From: Clostridia bacterium | Lineage (GTDB): Bacteria > UBA6262 > WVXT01 > JAUXBS01 | Length of the DNA: 40,404 nt | Reading direction: 5' to 3' | Assembly (NCBI GenBank): GCA_030618495.1 | Contig: JAUXDE010000001.1 | Location: forward strand, 1-40,404 | Shown here: piece after piece, positions 1-7,730 of the stretch | Layout of the letters: each line of letters opens with the position of its first letter | How positions within the stretch are numbered: position 1 is the stretch's first letter | Translations under genes and position numbers: made by a program | The notes under the pieces: generated by a model | Database searches by the model: none | What the model was told of the DNA's origin: nothing | Seen by the model: the letters and a program-made list of their open reading frames with translations, nothing else

Positions 1-1147
1 GCTGGGCAAGCATCAATGCCCTGTGCCTGATCTTCTTCACCTTTTCGGTAACCTGACCGGAGTAGTTATATGCCCTGGTCCCCTTCTCTCTTGAGTATTC
101 AAAAACTCCAACCCTGTCAAATCTTGTTTGGCTGACAAAATCAAGAAGCTCCCTGAACTGCCTGTCCGTCTCTCCCGGGAAGCCCGTTATCAGGGACGTG
201 CGGAGCGCTATCCCGGGAACGTTCCTCCTGAGTTTTTCTATCAACGCAACAATCTCTCTTCTTTCTATTTTCCTTCCCATCCTCTTTAGGATACTGTCAT
301 TAATATGCTGAAGGGGCAGGTCAATGTATTTACAGATTGACGGCTCTTCCTTCATGAATTCAATCAATTCATCGTCAAGGTGAGCGGGATGCGTATACAA
401 CAGCCTTAGCCACCCGCATGCTTTTATAGCAACCAGCCTTCTTAAGAGTTCAACCAGTTTCCGGCTGCCGTAGATGTCCGTGCCGTAAAAAGTTGTATCC
501 TGGGCAATCAGGTTAATTTCCGCTATCCTGTTATTATCGGAAAGTTTTCTTACTTCCTTTACAATAGAAGCCATCTTCCGGCTGCGGTATTTGCCCCTGA
601 GTCCGGGTATCAAACAGTAACTACACCTGTTACTGCATCCGTCCGCTATTTTCATGTAAACGTAATGCGAGGGTGTCAGGATATGCCTTGGATGAGACCC
701 ATTATATAAAAAATTCGGATTGGAATCAACAATAAATGGCCTACTCCTTGCCGGGGATTCATGCGGGGCGATTTTCGCGGCGCGGGACGAAGTTATTTTT
801 TTTATTATACTGTCGATTTTCGGGAAATCAGATGACCCGACAAACGCATCCACTTCACCGAAACCGTCGAGGAGTTCCTTCTTCTTATACTTCTGAGGGA
901 GGCATCCGGCAACTATCAGGTACTTTATTTTGTTCTTCTTCTTAAGTTGGGCAAGTTCAAGTATCCTGTCAACCGATTCTTTCGTCGCCTTCTCTATGAA
1001 ACTGCAGGTATTGACAATGGCTATGTCCGAACCTTCTGCGTTTTCCGAAACAATCCAACCCTTTTTTTTCAATATGCCCAGCATTACCTCGGAATCCACG
1101 AGATTCTTGGGACAACCCAGACTTATAATACTGACTTTTCGTTTCAT
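1..1147 (-). CDS. rimO: Ribosomal protein S12 methylthiotransferase RimO, 3' end outside window
   Basis: The minus-strand reading frame from the ATG at 1147 stays open to the window edge (about 382 codons; RimO is usually about 440 aa). RimO is a radical SAM enzyme that adds a methylthio group to an aspartate of ribosomal protein S12. The N-terminus carries the RimO hallmark SLGCPKNLVDSE, followed by the UPF0004 domain with its cluster cysteines (NTC, AGC) and the radical SAM motif CSNRCSYC, then YTHPAHL and LPLQHIND. The C-terminal TRAM domain would lie beyond position 1. The start codon sits two bases from the inverted repeat of the neighbouring transposase cassette, and no Shine-Dalgarno sequence is visible in front of it. 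No later in-frame start would keep the essential N-terminal cysteine motif, so this start is preferred. RimO rather than MiaB is favoured by the SLGCPKNLVDSE signature. Confidence 0.93.
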   Translation of the reverse strand, partial: MKRKVSIISLGCPKNLVDSEVMLGILKKKGWIVSENAEGSDIAIVNTCSFIEKATKESVDRILELAQLKKKNKIKYLIVAGCLPQKYKKKELLDGFGEVDAFVGSSDFPKIDSIIKKITSSRAAKIAPHESPARSRPFIVDSNPNFLYNGSHPRHILTPSHYVYMKIADGCSNRCSYCLIPGLRGKYRSRKMASIVKEVRKLSDNNRIAEINLIAQDTTFYGTDIYGSRKLVELLRRLVAIKACGWLRLLYTHPAHLDDELIEFMKEEPSICKYIDLPLQHINDSILKRMGRKIERREIVALIEKLRRNVPGIALRTSLITGFPGETDRQFRELLDFVSQTRFDRVGVFEYSREKGTRAYNYSGQVTEKVKKIRHRALMLAQ

Positions 1148-1148
1148 G

Positions 1149-1175
1149 ATAATTTGGGGACACGTACCTAATTAT
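1149..1175. repeat. Left 27-bp inverted repeat of the transposase cassette
   Basis: Exact reverse complement of 1956-1982. It begins two bases upstream of the rimO start codon and contains the transposase stop codon (1172-1174). Confidence 0.85.
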
Positions 1176-1828
1176 TTTTTTTGGGGTCCCGGTTTCTTTT
1201 TCTTCAGTATCTTTCCGGTTAACCTTTCAAGTTTACTAATAAATACATCATTTCCTAAAGGTCGTCCTGTGAACGCATTTTCTCTAAAACAATCCACATA
1301 TCTTCTTTCAACCTTTTCACCTAAATACAATGACCAGTCCTTAACTTTTGGTAGCATAGAATCATCAGAAAGTAAAACATCTTTTTTTTGAAACACATGC
1401 GCCTTCGCACTTGACCATGGATAGTTCTCTGCCTTTTTAACCAAACCTGCTCTTACCGGATTAAGCTCAACATACTTAATAGCATAATAAAGGTATTGTT
1501 CATCCATTGGATAAGATACGAATCGGCCCTGCCATAAGTATCCCGTCCATTCCTCTCTTGCATTAATCATACGAGTATACTTTTTATGCACTTCCCCTAT
1601 TCCCCTTGCCAGACTTTCTCCATTTTTGGGAATTACAATTAAATGCACATGGTTGTCCATTAAACAATATGCAATAAATGATAATCCAGCTTCAACTGCG
1701 TAATGACTCAAAAGTTTAAGATACTTTTCTCTGTCATTATCATTAAAAAATACTTTCTGCCGCCGGTTGCCCCGCTGAATAACATGATGAGGAATATCAG
1801 GTATGACTACTCTTGCAAGTCTTGCCAT
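1172..1828 (-). CDS. REP-associated tyrosine transposase (Y1_Tnp, IS200-like)
   Basis: 218 aa, the usual length for this family. The HUH metal-binding motif is NHVHLIV (His60, His62), preceded by the family marker HVIQRGNRRQ near residue 15. The catalytic tyrosine is expected around Tyr114-115, just before the conserved YVELNPVRAGLV. The protein nicks single-stranded DNA and forms a covalent phosphotyrosine link. The tail is lysine rich and ends within the left inverted repeat. It is flanked by perfect inverted repeats, so the gene and its recognition ends probably move together. The gene is intact, with no frameshift or missing catalytic motif. It separates rimO from the genes that probably once stood upstream of it. 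Confidence 0.92.
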   Translation of the reverse strand: MARLARVVIPDIPHHVIQRGNRRQKVFFNDNDREKYLKLLSHYAVEAGLSFIAYCLMDNHVHLIVIPKNGESLARGIGEVHKKYTRMINAREEWTGYLWQGRFVSYPMDEQYLYYAIKYVELNPVRAGLVKKAENYPWSSAKAHVFQKKDVLLSDDSMLPKVKDWSLYLGEKVERRYVDCFRENAFTGRPLGNDVFISKLERLTGKILKKKKPGPQKK

Positions 1829-1955
1829 GCTTTAATTTTATCATATAATAATAATTAAATTCAAGTATATTAAACATATTCTTTAGAAAAGTATTTTTTA
1901 TACAGAGATTGAATGCTTGATTAATTGGAATTCTAAGAATGGTATTTCAAGAATA

Positions 1956-1982
1956 ATAATTAGGTACGTGTCCCCAAATTAT
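1956..1982. repeat. Right 27-bp inverted repeat of the transposase cassette
   Basis: Exact reverse complement of 1149-1175, by direct base-by-base comparison. It lies just outside the nested palindrome at 1993-2064. Confidence 0.85.
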
Positions 1983-1992
1983 TTTAAAAAAA

Positions 1993-2064
1993 ACCGAGTT
2001 ACCAACTTTTATGAAAACCCACGAATCAGTATTTCACTGATAATATGGACATTGGTAACTCGGT
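1993..2064 (-). terminator. Nested palindrome; possible intrinsic terminator or MITE-like repeat
   Basis: A 13-bp perfect stem (1993-2005 with 2052-2064, core CCGAGTTACCAA) encloses a second stem (2025-2030 with 2036-2041). On the minus strand the outer stem is followed by eight T residues (1985-1992), as in an intrinsic terminator for the aldolase gene that ends at 2114. The 46-nt distance between the outer arms and the inner hairpin are unusual for a terminator and would also fit a small hairpin-forming repeat. Confidence 0.5.
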
Positions 2065-2113
2065 CAATTTAATTATAGCAAATCATGCATGTTTTGTCAA
2101 GTATTATCTTTAA

Positions 2114-2908
2114 TTATTTTTTTCTTTTCTTTTTTAGTGAGTTGTAAAGTTCAAAAGCCTCATCTACGGACGCTTTCTTATGCACAATCTGCCTGACCGC
2201 CTTTATCATCGGAACGGGAGCATCCGACTGGAAGATATTCCTTCCCATATCCACCCCTGTCGCGCCCCTGCTGATGGCATCATGGGCAAGCTTCAGCGCA
2301 TCTTTTTCCTCTATTTTTTTACCGCCTGCTATTACCACCGGTACGGGGCAGGTATTTACGACCTTTTCAAACTCGTCACAGTAGTAGGTTTTTACTATGT
2401 GAGCGCCGAGCTCCGCAGCAATGCGGCACGCCAACGACAGATAGCGCGCATCCCTTGTCATTTCCTTGCCGACAGCGGTTACCGCAAGCACCACTATACC
2501 GCACCTGTTCGCCTCATCAATGAGTTTCGCCAGGTTCAACAGCGTCTGGTGCTGGTATTCTGACCCGACGTAAACAGACAGCGCCACGCCGCTCACGTTC
2601 AACCGGATTGCATCCTCCATCGAAACAGTGATTCCCTCGTTTGACAGGTCATCCGCGACGATGCTGTTCCCACCGGACATCCTGAGCATAATCGGGATAT
2701 TAAAATCCGGGTTCACAGCTGTCCTCAGCGCGCCCCTGGTAAGCATGAGGGTATCAGCATAAGGAATGAGCGGGTCCAGTGTTTTTTTTAAATCCTCAAG
2801 CCCCGATGTCGGACCTAAAAAATACCCGTGGTCTACCGCCAGCATGACAACCTTTCCTGTCTTTGGATTAATAATTCTTGATAACCTATTCTTCAATCCC
2901 CAGTCCAT
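2114..2908 (-). CDS. LsrF/DeoC-type class I aldolase family protein
   Basis: 264 aa. It closely follows the LsrF pattern from its first residues (MDWGLKNRLSRI, then NPKTGK and DHGYFLGPTSGLE). LsrF is a thiolase acting on the phosphorylated AI-2 breakdown product; other members of this fold are fructose-bisphosphate or 2-amino-3,7-dideoxyheptulosonate-type aldolases. The likely Schiff-base lysine is Lys173 in HIVKTYY, and the phosphate-binding end is GVDMGRNIF. The ATG at 2908 is 34 bases after the stop of the upstream zinc dehydrogenase, so the two are probably co-transcribed. No lsrACDB transporter, lsrK or lsrG is present nearby, so AI-2 breakdown is not supported by context. A sugar-phosphate aldolase role paired with the dehydrogenase is equally possible. 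Confidence 0.8.
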   Translation of the reverse strand: MDWGLKNRLSRIINPKTGKVVMLAVDHGYFLGPTSGLEDLKKTLDPLIPYADTLMLTRGALRTAVNPDFNIPIMLRMSGGNSIVADDLSNEGITVSMEDAIRLNVSGVALSVYVGSEYQHQTLLNLAKLIDEANRCGIVVLAVTAVGKEMTRDARYLSLACRIAAELGAHIVKTYYCDEFEKVVNTCPVPVVIAGGKKIEEKDALKLAHDAISRGATGVDMGRNIFQSDAPVPMIKAVRQIVHKKASVDEAFELYNSLKKKRKK

Positions 2909-2942
2909 TTTATTTCCTCCCTTTCTAATACATTAACGTTTT

Positions 2943-3974
2943 TTATTTCTGCGGCTCTATTATCACTTTTACGCAATCCCTTCCCTCGTCAAGGAGCCTG
3001 AATCCCTTGCTGGCATCCTCAAGTCCGAAACGGTGCGTGATAAGTTTTTTTACGGGCATTTTGCCTTCGCTCATCAACTTCAGCGCCTGCTCCTGTTCCG
3101 AAGGATGGTTGGCATAGGAAGAAACAATCGTTATTTCATTGCGCCAGAAAATCTTATTAACGGGCAGGGTTATGTCCGCATTATCCTTGATTGCGGAGAA
3201 CACGAGCAGTGTCCCGCCCTTCTCAACCGAATCAAGCGCCTGGTACATCGCTGATGTCGCTCCGGCGCACAGGATAACGATATCCGCCAGCCTGCCGTCA
3301 TTGATTTCCCTGAACTTATCAGGATTATATGATTTTGCGCTTACCGTGGAATCCGCCCCCGACTCCTTAGCCTTTTCCAGTTTGAAATCGCTGATATCCG
3401 TTGCCATTATGCGAGAGGCGCCGCTTGCCCGGGCAAGCATGATATGCAATAGCCCCGATATGCCGCTTCCTATAACCAGGACACTCCTGCCCGGCTTCAT
3501 GTTCACATGTTTCTGAGCCCGTACAACGCAGGCTACCGGTTCGCTGAAGGAACCTTCTTCAAACGACAGGTTATCCGGCAGTAAGTATACTCCTTTTTGC
3601 CTGATATTTATTTCCGGGATGCGCACGAACTCCGCAAAACCTCCGGGATAAAATTTTGTCTTTCTCAGCATATCGCACACAGAACTATGGTCATTTTTAC
3701 AGTAATGGCATTGATTGCATGGAACGTGGTGAGACGCTGACACTCTCTGGCCAACATTGAAACCGCTGACATCCCTGCCAATTTCCGCGATTTCACCTGC
3801 TATCTCATGGCCTAAAACAACAGGACCCCTGTCCCTGCGGTACCACTCCATTATATCGGAGCCGCATATACCGCTTGCCTCTATGCGTATGAGAATTTCG
3901 CCCGGACCTATTTCAGGTTTTGGCATCTCTTCAAGCCGGACATCCTTATTGCTGTAATACATCGCTACACGCAT
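2943..3974 (-). CDS. Zinc-dependent medium-chain dehydrogenase (sorbitol/threonine dehydrogenase-like)
   Basis: 343 aa, normal for the MDR superfamily. The catalytic zinc ligands are Cys37 (GICGSD) and His56-Glu57 (GHE). Four cysteines at 86, 89, 92 and 100 form the structural zinc lobe. The nucleotide-binding glycine motif is VIGSGISGLL near residue 167, followed by an acidic residue (TDIS) that suggests NAD+ rather than NADP+. It probably oxidises a polyol or sugar alcohol, or its phosphate. It stands directly upstream of the LsrF-like aldolase, and an oxidation-then-cleavage sequence on a small carbon substrate is a reasonable inference. The exact substrate cannot be read from the sequence. 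Confidence 0.85.
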   Translation of the reverse strand: MRVAMYYSNKDVRLEEMPKPEIGPGEILIRIEASGICGSDIMEWYRRDRGPVVLGHEIAGEIAEIGRDVSGFNVGQRVSASHHVPCNQCHYCKNDHSSVCDMLRKTKFYPGGFAEFVRIPEINIRQKGVYLLPDNLSFEEGSFSEPVACVVRAQKHVNMKPGRSVLVIGSGISGLLHIMLARASGASRIMATDISDFKLEKAKESGADSTVSAKSYNPDKFREINDGRLADIVILCAGATSAMYQALDSVEKGGTLLVFSAIKDNADITLPVNKIFWRNEITIVSSYANHPSEQEQALKLMSEGKMPVKKLITHRFGLEDASKGFRLLDEGRDCVKVIIEPQK

Positions 3975-4035
3975 AATTCAAATTCCTTTATTTTTATTGT
4001 AGTATACAACCAGAATAATAAAGTGTCAACTATTT

Positions 4036-4809
4036 TTATTTATACTTAACCTTCATAAGGCATAAACCCTTTGCGGGCGCGGTTTTATATTCTTTGTCGA
4101 TTTTTCCTTTTTTTAAAACAGTTTCTGCCCATTTTGGCCCAACCTTTCCCTTCCCGACGTGTACGAGCAGTCCCACAATGTTTCTTGCCATCCTGTACAG
4201 GAAAAAGTCAGCTTCAATAACTACCCTGTACAGGCTGCCCTTCTTTATGATATCAAGGCGTTTCAGGTTGCAGAAATTATTATTCCTTGGTGAACCTGTT
4301 GAGGAAAACGCGGAAAAATCACTCCTGCCCTGAAGATAGCCTGCTGACTTCACTACCTTCCTCCAGTCAAGCTCCTGCCAGATATGCCAGTAGAAATTCC
4401 TGTCAAGAACTTCCGGGTACTGCTGGTTCAGTATGCGGTATTCATATATCTTGGACCTTGCAGCGTATCGCGCGTTAAACGATTTTTCCGCCTTTGCCAT
4501 TTTCGAAATAACTATATCCTTCGGCAGCATGGAGTTCAGGGAATGCTGCAGGACTTTAAGAGATACCTTGTCGTCCTTTACCAGAAAATTAGCCGTCTGG
4601 CCTGAAGCATGAACCCCCGCATCGGTCCTTGAAGCGCCTGTTATTTTCACGTCTTTCTGAAAGATTCTCTTTAGCTGTTTTTCAATCTCACCCTGTACTG
4701 TTTTGCGGGTTTGTATATTACGGCTTCCCTTTCCCCCGGATTTCCTTCTCTGCACCTGCCATCCTGAATAGGCAGTACCTTCATATTGAACAGTCATTTT
4801 AATATTCAC
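4036..4809 (-). CDS. truA: tRNA pseudouridine(38-40) synthase TruA
   Basis: Converts uridines 38-40 in the tRNA anticodon arm to pseudouridine. The catalytic motif is ASRTDAGVHA, with the nucleophile Asp at about residue 63 from the start chosen here. The N-terminal VQYEGTAYSGWQVQ and the RNMVGLLVHVGKG-like end (RNIVGLLVHVGKG) are also typical. An additional lysine- and glycine-rich stretch follows the first strand. The open frame extends to a TTG at 4845, but the GTG at 4809 gives an N-terminus matching the family (NIKMTVQYEG); the ATG at 4797 is also possible. None has a clear Shine-Dalgarno sequence. The gene is divergent from the response regulator at 4899. Confidence 0.92.
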   Translation of the reverse strand: MNIKMTVQYEGTAYSGWQVQRRKSGGKGSRNIQTRKTVQGEIEKQLKRIFQKDVKITGASRTDAGVHASGQTANFLVKDDKVSLKVLQHSLNSMLPKDIVISKMAKAEKSFNARYAARSKIYEYRILNQQYPEVLDRNFYWHIWQELDWRKVVKSAGYLQGRSDFSAFSSTGSPRNNNFCNLKRLDIIKKGSLYRVVIEADFFLYRMARNIVGLLVHVGKGKVGPKWAETVLKKGKIDKEYKTAPAKGLCLMKVKYK

Positions 4810-4863
4810 TAAAGGAATCTTACCATACTTGTTAAATTCTTTCAATAAAAAACCGGTTTTTTA

Positions 4864-4892
4864 TTGCTTTTTTATTTTAATTATGTTATATA
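4864..4892 (+). promoter_or_regulatory. Putative sigma70-type promoter of the response regulator gene
   Basis: TTGCTT (4864-4869) and TATATA (4887-4892) are separated by exactly 17 bp. Transcription would start at about the ATG at 4899, and there is no Shine-Dalgarno sequence between the -10 box and the start codon, so a leaderless message is predicted. A 16-bp A/T-flanked palindrome centred on CCGG (4847-4862) lies just upstream in the divergent intergenic region. Confidence 0.45.
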
Positions 4893-4898
4893 TCCATA

Positions 4899-5588
4899 AT
4901 GAAAAAGAGGATTCTTTTAGTAGAGGACACCGAGGACTGGATTAATCTTGTTTCTATAGCGCTGGAAGAGGAGTCCTACTGCCTCATTTCGGCTCCCACT
5001 ATCAGGGATGCAAGAAAAAAAATAAAACAGTCCAAACCGGACCTCATCATACTTGACCTCAGGCTCCCGGATGGAGACGGCGTTGAGTTCTGCAAAGAAT
5101 TAAGGTCAAACAAGAATACAAAGCATTTCCCCATAATCATGCTTACCACAAAGGAAAAGGAAGCACAGGTAATCGTCGGGCTGGAACTCGGAGCCGATGA
5201 TTATATCAGGAAATCCGCATTCAAAGAGGGGGAACTCCTTGCCCGTATCAAATCACTCCTGAGAAGAACCGACAGGATAGAGGAGCCCAGTAAAATCCTG
5301 AAATCAGGCACACTTTCAATTGACATTGAAAAAAGAGCCGTTCTCATCAACAAAAAACAGGTAAAACTGAACCCGAAGGAATTTGACCTGATGCACCTTC
5401 TTATGTCTAAAAAAGGCAAGCCACTCAACAGGACCTTCCTTACTGAAAGCGTATGGGGCTTTGAATACTTCGGGACAAGCCGGACAATTGATTTTCATGT
5501 CGCGCAGCTCAGGAAAAAGCTCAAACCCCATGGAAAAAAAATAATAACCCTTAAGGGTATCGGGTACAAGTTTGATGAAAATAAATAA
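4899..5588 (+). CDS. OmpR/PhoB-family response regulator
   Basis: 229 aa. The receiver domain (1-120) has the acidic pocket Glu9-Asp10, the phosphoacceptor Asp53 (ILDLRLPDGDG), Thr83/84 and the conserved Lys105. The usual KPF after the lysine is replaced by KSAF. The C-terminal half (about 130-225) is a winged-helix DNA-binding domain with the typical VWGFEYFGTSRTIDFHVAQL and GIGYKF end. It should bind DNA as a phosphorylated dimer. No histidine kinase is adjacent, so it is an orphan in this window. It overlaps the start of the secreted TPR/HEAT protein, suggesting translational coupling. The absence of a Shine-Dalgarno sequence and the close -10 box suggest a leaderless start. Confidence 0.93.
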   Translation: MKKRILLVEDTEDWINLVSIALEEESYCLISAPTIRDARKKIKQSKPDLIILDLRLPDGDGVEFCKELRSNKNTKHFPIIMLTTKEKEAQVIVGLELGADDYIRKSAFKEGELLARIKSLLRRTDRIEEPSKILKSGTLSIDIEKRAVLINKKQVKLNPKEFDLMHLLMSKKGKPLNRTFLTESVWGFEYFGTSRTIDFHVAQLRKKLKPHGKKIITLKGIGYKFDENK

Positions 5589-6564
5589 GTCATTTCATGG
5601 CTATACTCCATTAACCGCACCTCTCGTTTCCTTTATTATATTATTAACAGCATTTTTACTCATTGGCGCAAACGAAGCGCATTCCGAAGCCCTGCCTGGA
5701 GAAAAAAGAGCCCTGAAGCGCGCTGTAGATGTATACAACAGCGGCAATTTCCTCATAGCGCTGAAGCGTTTCCAGGGTTTCATAAAGAACTTCCCCGACA
5801 GCGAATCCGCTGTGAAGGTGAAATTACACATCGCATCCTGCCATGAAAAATCAGGTGAACTGGATAATGCCGTAAGGACCTATATTTCCATAATTGAAAA
5901 CCGCTGTGATAAAGAGGATATTTTGAGCGCAGCAGTATCCCTTGGAAAAACCAACAACAAAATCGCCAGGAAATACCTTGAAGAGAAACTTTTAACCAGA
6001 AACATCCCGGTAAGAGCCGCGGTAGCCGAAGCCCTGGGAATAATAGGCAATAACAGTACGGCAAATAAAATGATGACTGTACTTAAAAACGAACGGGAAA
6101 AGAACATCCAGGAAAAACTATTGTCGTCAATAACAAACATCAAGGGAATGGGTATCAGTGTCAGATCATTAACATCTCTTTTTAAAAAAGGCGGGGAAGA
6201 CCTGAAAATCAGTATAGTCAAAATCCTTTCACTCATGAAAAAAAACAGCGTAATAAAATTCCTGCGGAAGCAACTTGGAACCTCTTCCGCCAGGCTTAAA
6301 CCATACATAATCTGGGCGCTGGCAAGAATAGACCCCTACCTTTACGGGGTACGCCTTGAAGGAACCATAAGAAAAGAAGAAGATAGTTCATGGTGGCTCG
6401 TCCAGGATAAGACCGGCAAGAAATACGAACTTAAAAAACCCGATATAAATGAACCAATCCCTGATAAAGAATTAAAAGAATTTAATGATAAGAAAGTTAT
6501 TTTATTCGGTGGTAACTACCAGGATAGGATACTTTATCTTTATAATGATATTTACTTGAAGTAA
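5575..6564 (+). CDS. Secreted TPR/HEAT-repeat protein
   Basis: About 329 aa from the ATG at 5575; a TTG one codon earlier is also possible. A signal peptide is clear (hydrophobic VSFIILLTAFLLIGA, then AHSEA). A TPR-like region follows (residues 35-100, YNSGNFLIALKRFQGFIKNFP), as in YbgF/BamD-type proteins. Alpha-helical HEAT-like repeats (PVRAAVAEALGIIG and relatives) run to about residue 250. The last 70 residues (WWLVQDKTGKKYEL) look like a small beta domain. The gene begins inside the last codons of the response regulator and is thus coupled to it. It is convergent with the barrel protein, with only three bases between the stops. The function is unknown; an envelope scaffold role is inferred from the repeats. 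Confidence 0.75.
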   Translation: MKINKSFHGYTPLTAPLVSFIILLTAFLLIGANEAHSEALPGEKRALKRAVDVYNSGNFLIALKRFQGFIKNFPDSESAVKVKLHIASCHEKSGELDNAVRTYISIIENRCDKEDILSAAVSLGKTNNKIARKYLEEKLLTRNIPVRAAVAEALGIIGNNSTANKMMTVLKNEREKNIQEKLLSSITNIKGMGISVRSLTSLFKKGGEDLKISIVKILSLMKKNSVIKFLRKQLGTSSARLKPYIIWALARIDPYLYGVRLEGTIRKEEDSSWWLVQDKTGKKYELKKPDINEPIPDKELKEFNDKKVILFGGNYQDRILYLYNDIYLK

Positions 6565-6567
6565 CTC

Positions 6568-7287
6568 TTACCTGAAACTAATGCTCAATCTCACTATGCC
6601 CGTACTTTCAAACCTGCTCGGATCAAGAGGTAGCACGTAGGTATAATCAGGTACCAGGAAAATCCTTTCGGCAATCCTTAAATTGAGCGCTAATTTTAGC
6701 TGCAACACGGTAAACTGAGGATCACTTTCCACAAACTGGCCGAAATCAAATCCCACGATAGAGCCCACGTTAAAAAATACTTTACTGCTGCTCTTGCCCA
6801 GGTCAACAGAGAAAACTAACTCGGTATAGGCAGCGCCGGCTTTGGCGATATCAAAATATGCCGTCAAACCGCTGTAACAACTCAACTGGCCGAGTTTGCC
6901 CTTGTACAGAAAACTGCTGTAAACTTCTCCCTGCTGCGGTCTTTTCTGCTCGCCCAGTCCCATTACCTGGTAATATATGTATCCCCCTTTTATATCAATC
7001 TTTTTCGTTTTGTAAGTTAAATACAGGTACCAATTCCCTTCGTCAACTTCATTGTCATCAAAACTATGGGACAGGAATGGGATAATCCCAATCCCCAGCC
7101 TGTCATCTTTTGAAACCTTCATGGAAAATTCAAGTTCACCCTGGACATGTGGATTGATATCTTCCTTAACGCGCCAGAAGAAGTTGTTTAATACCCCGAG
7201 GTTGAACAAAACATTGGCAGAAAATCCACTTGCGGGAAAAATCGCAGTAATAAATAATAATATTAATGTTATTTTTATTAACTTCAT
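6568..7287 (-). CDS. Putative outer-membrane beta-barrel protein
   Basis: 239 aa with an N-terminal signal peptide (KITLILLFITAIFPASGFSA). The rest is made of alternating hydrophobic and polar strands rich in Tyr, Phe and Gly (GNWYLYLTYKTKKIDIKGGYIYYQ) and ends LSISFR, close to the aromatic C-terminal strand of outer-membrane barrels. I do not recognise the family. A role as a small porin-like or surface barrel is inferred from strand pattern only. No neighbour on the same strand is close enough to suggest an operon. Confidence 0.6.
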   Translation of the reverse strand: MKLIKITLILLFITAIFPASGFSANVLFNLGVLNNFFWRVKEDINPHVQGELEFSMKVSKDDRLGIGIIPFLSHSFDDNEVDEGNWYLYLTYKTKKIDIKGGYIYYQVMGLGEQKRPQQGEVYSSFLYKGKLGQLSCYSGLTAYFDIAKAGAAYTELVFSVDLGKSSSKVFFNVGSIVGFDFGQFVESDPQFTVLQLKLALNLRIAERIFLVPDYTYVLPLDPSRFESTGIVRLSISFR

Positions 7288-7363
7288 AATTTATACATGC
7301 CTTTCAATAAAATTATACCATATGATTTCTACTTTGACAAGTCTTTTCTTATTTTTTCTGTTT

Positions 7364-7668
7364 TTAGGATTTATTCTCTTCGGTCTTATTTGTGGGCGTT
7401 CCGGGTTTTATTACTTTATACTTTGTTATAACCGTGGACTCTGACTCCTCCGGTTTCTTTTTCACGGGAATTTCCTTTATGGCTATCACCTTGTCCATGT
7501 CAACATAGCAGCAGCTCCACTCTTCGCCTCATTCTTCCTGTTGATTAACTTCACCGCATGCTCATTGGATTCCCTTGAAAGCCAGCCCCTCCATCTGGAT
7601 ATGTTCTCATTGGTGAAAACCATCACCAATTTACCCGTCAGTTTTTTCAAAATAGCTTTATTAATCAT
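7364..7668 (-). pseudogene. Small conserved-looking gene split by a frameshift
   Basis: The frame from the ATG at 7668 (good GGAG Shine-Dalgarno five bases upstream) runs 60 codons to a stop at 7486. Around 7522-7530 the sense appears to continue in another frame: EWSCCYVDMDKVIAIKEIP, then a Lys/Pro/Glu-rich tail to the TAA at 7364. The joined product would be about 101 aa with a compact beta-rich core (GKLVMVFTNENISRWRGWLS). A one-base deletion in GAGGCGAAGAG would explain the break. It may be a real decayed gene, a sequencing or assembly error, or less likely programmed frameshifting. The family is not recognised. Confidence 0.5.
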
Positions 7669-7730
7669 TCCAACTCCGTATTTTATATCCCGTCAACACA
7701 GCCCGTGGGATACCCAATAATATCGTTTTT

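Larger units (their letters stand above)
1149..1982 (-). mobile_element. REP-associated transposase (RAYT/TnpA-REP) cassette with 27-bp terminal inverted repeats
   Basis: Positions 1149-1175 and 1956-1982 are perfect 27-bp inverted copies of each other, centred on the core GGTACGTGTCCCC. They enclose a single gene for an HUH/Y1 transposase (1172-1828) and about 127 bp of AT-rich DNA upstream of it. The transposase stop codon lies inside the left repeat. This is the layout of a complete single-gene element rather than a remnant. Such transposases recognise and cut single-stranded hairpin-forming ends. Confidence 0.8.

Noticed and set aside
930-1391. Plus-strand open frame of 153 codons rich in Ser and Phe
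   Set aside because: It is the shadow of rimO and the transposase on the other strand.
4847-4862. 16-bp palindrome (A-run, CCGG, T-run) between truA and the response regulator as an operator
   Set aside because: Simple A/T-flanked CCGG is expected by chance in AT-rich spacers, and no second copy or known box is seen.
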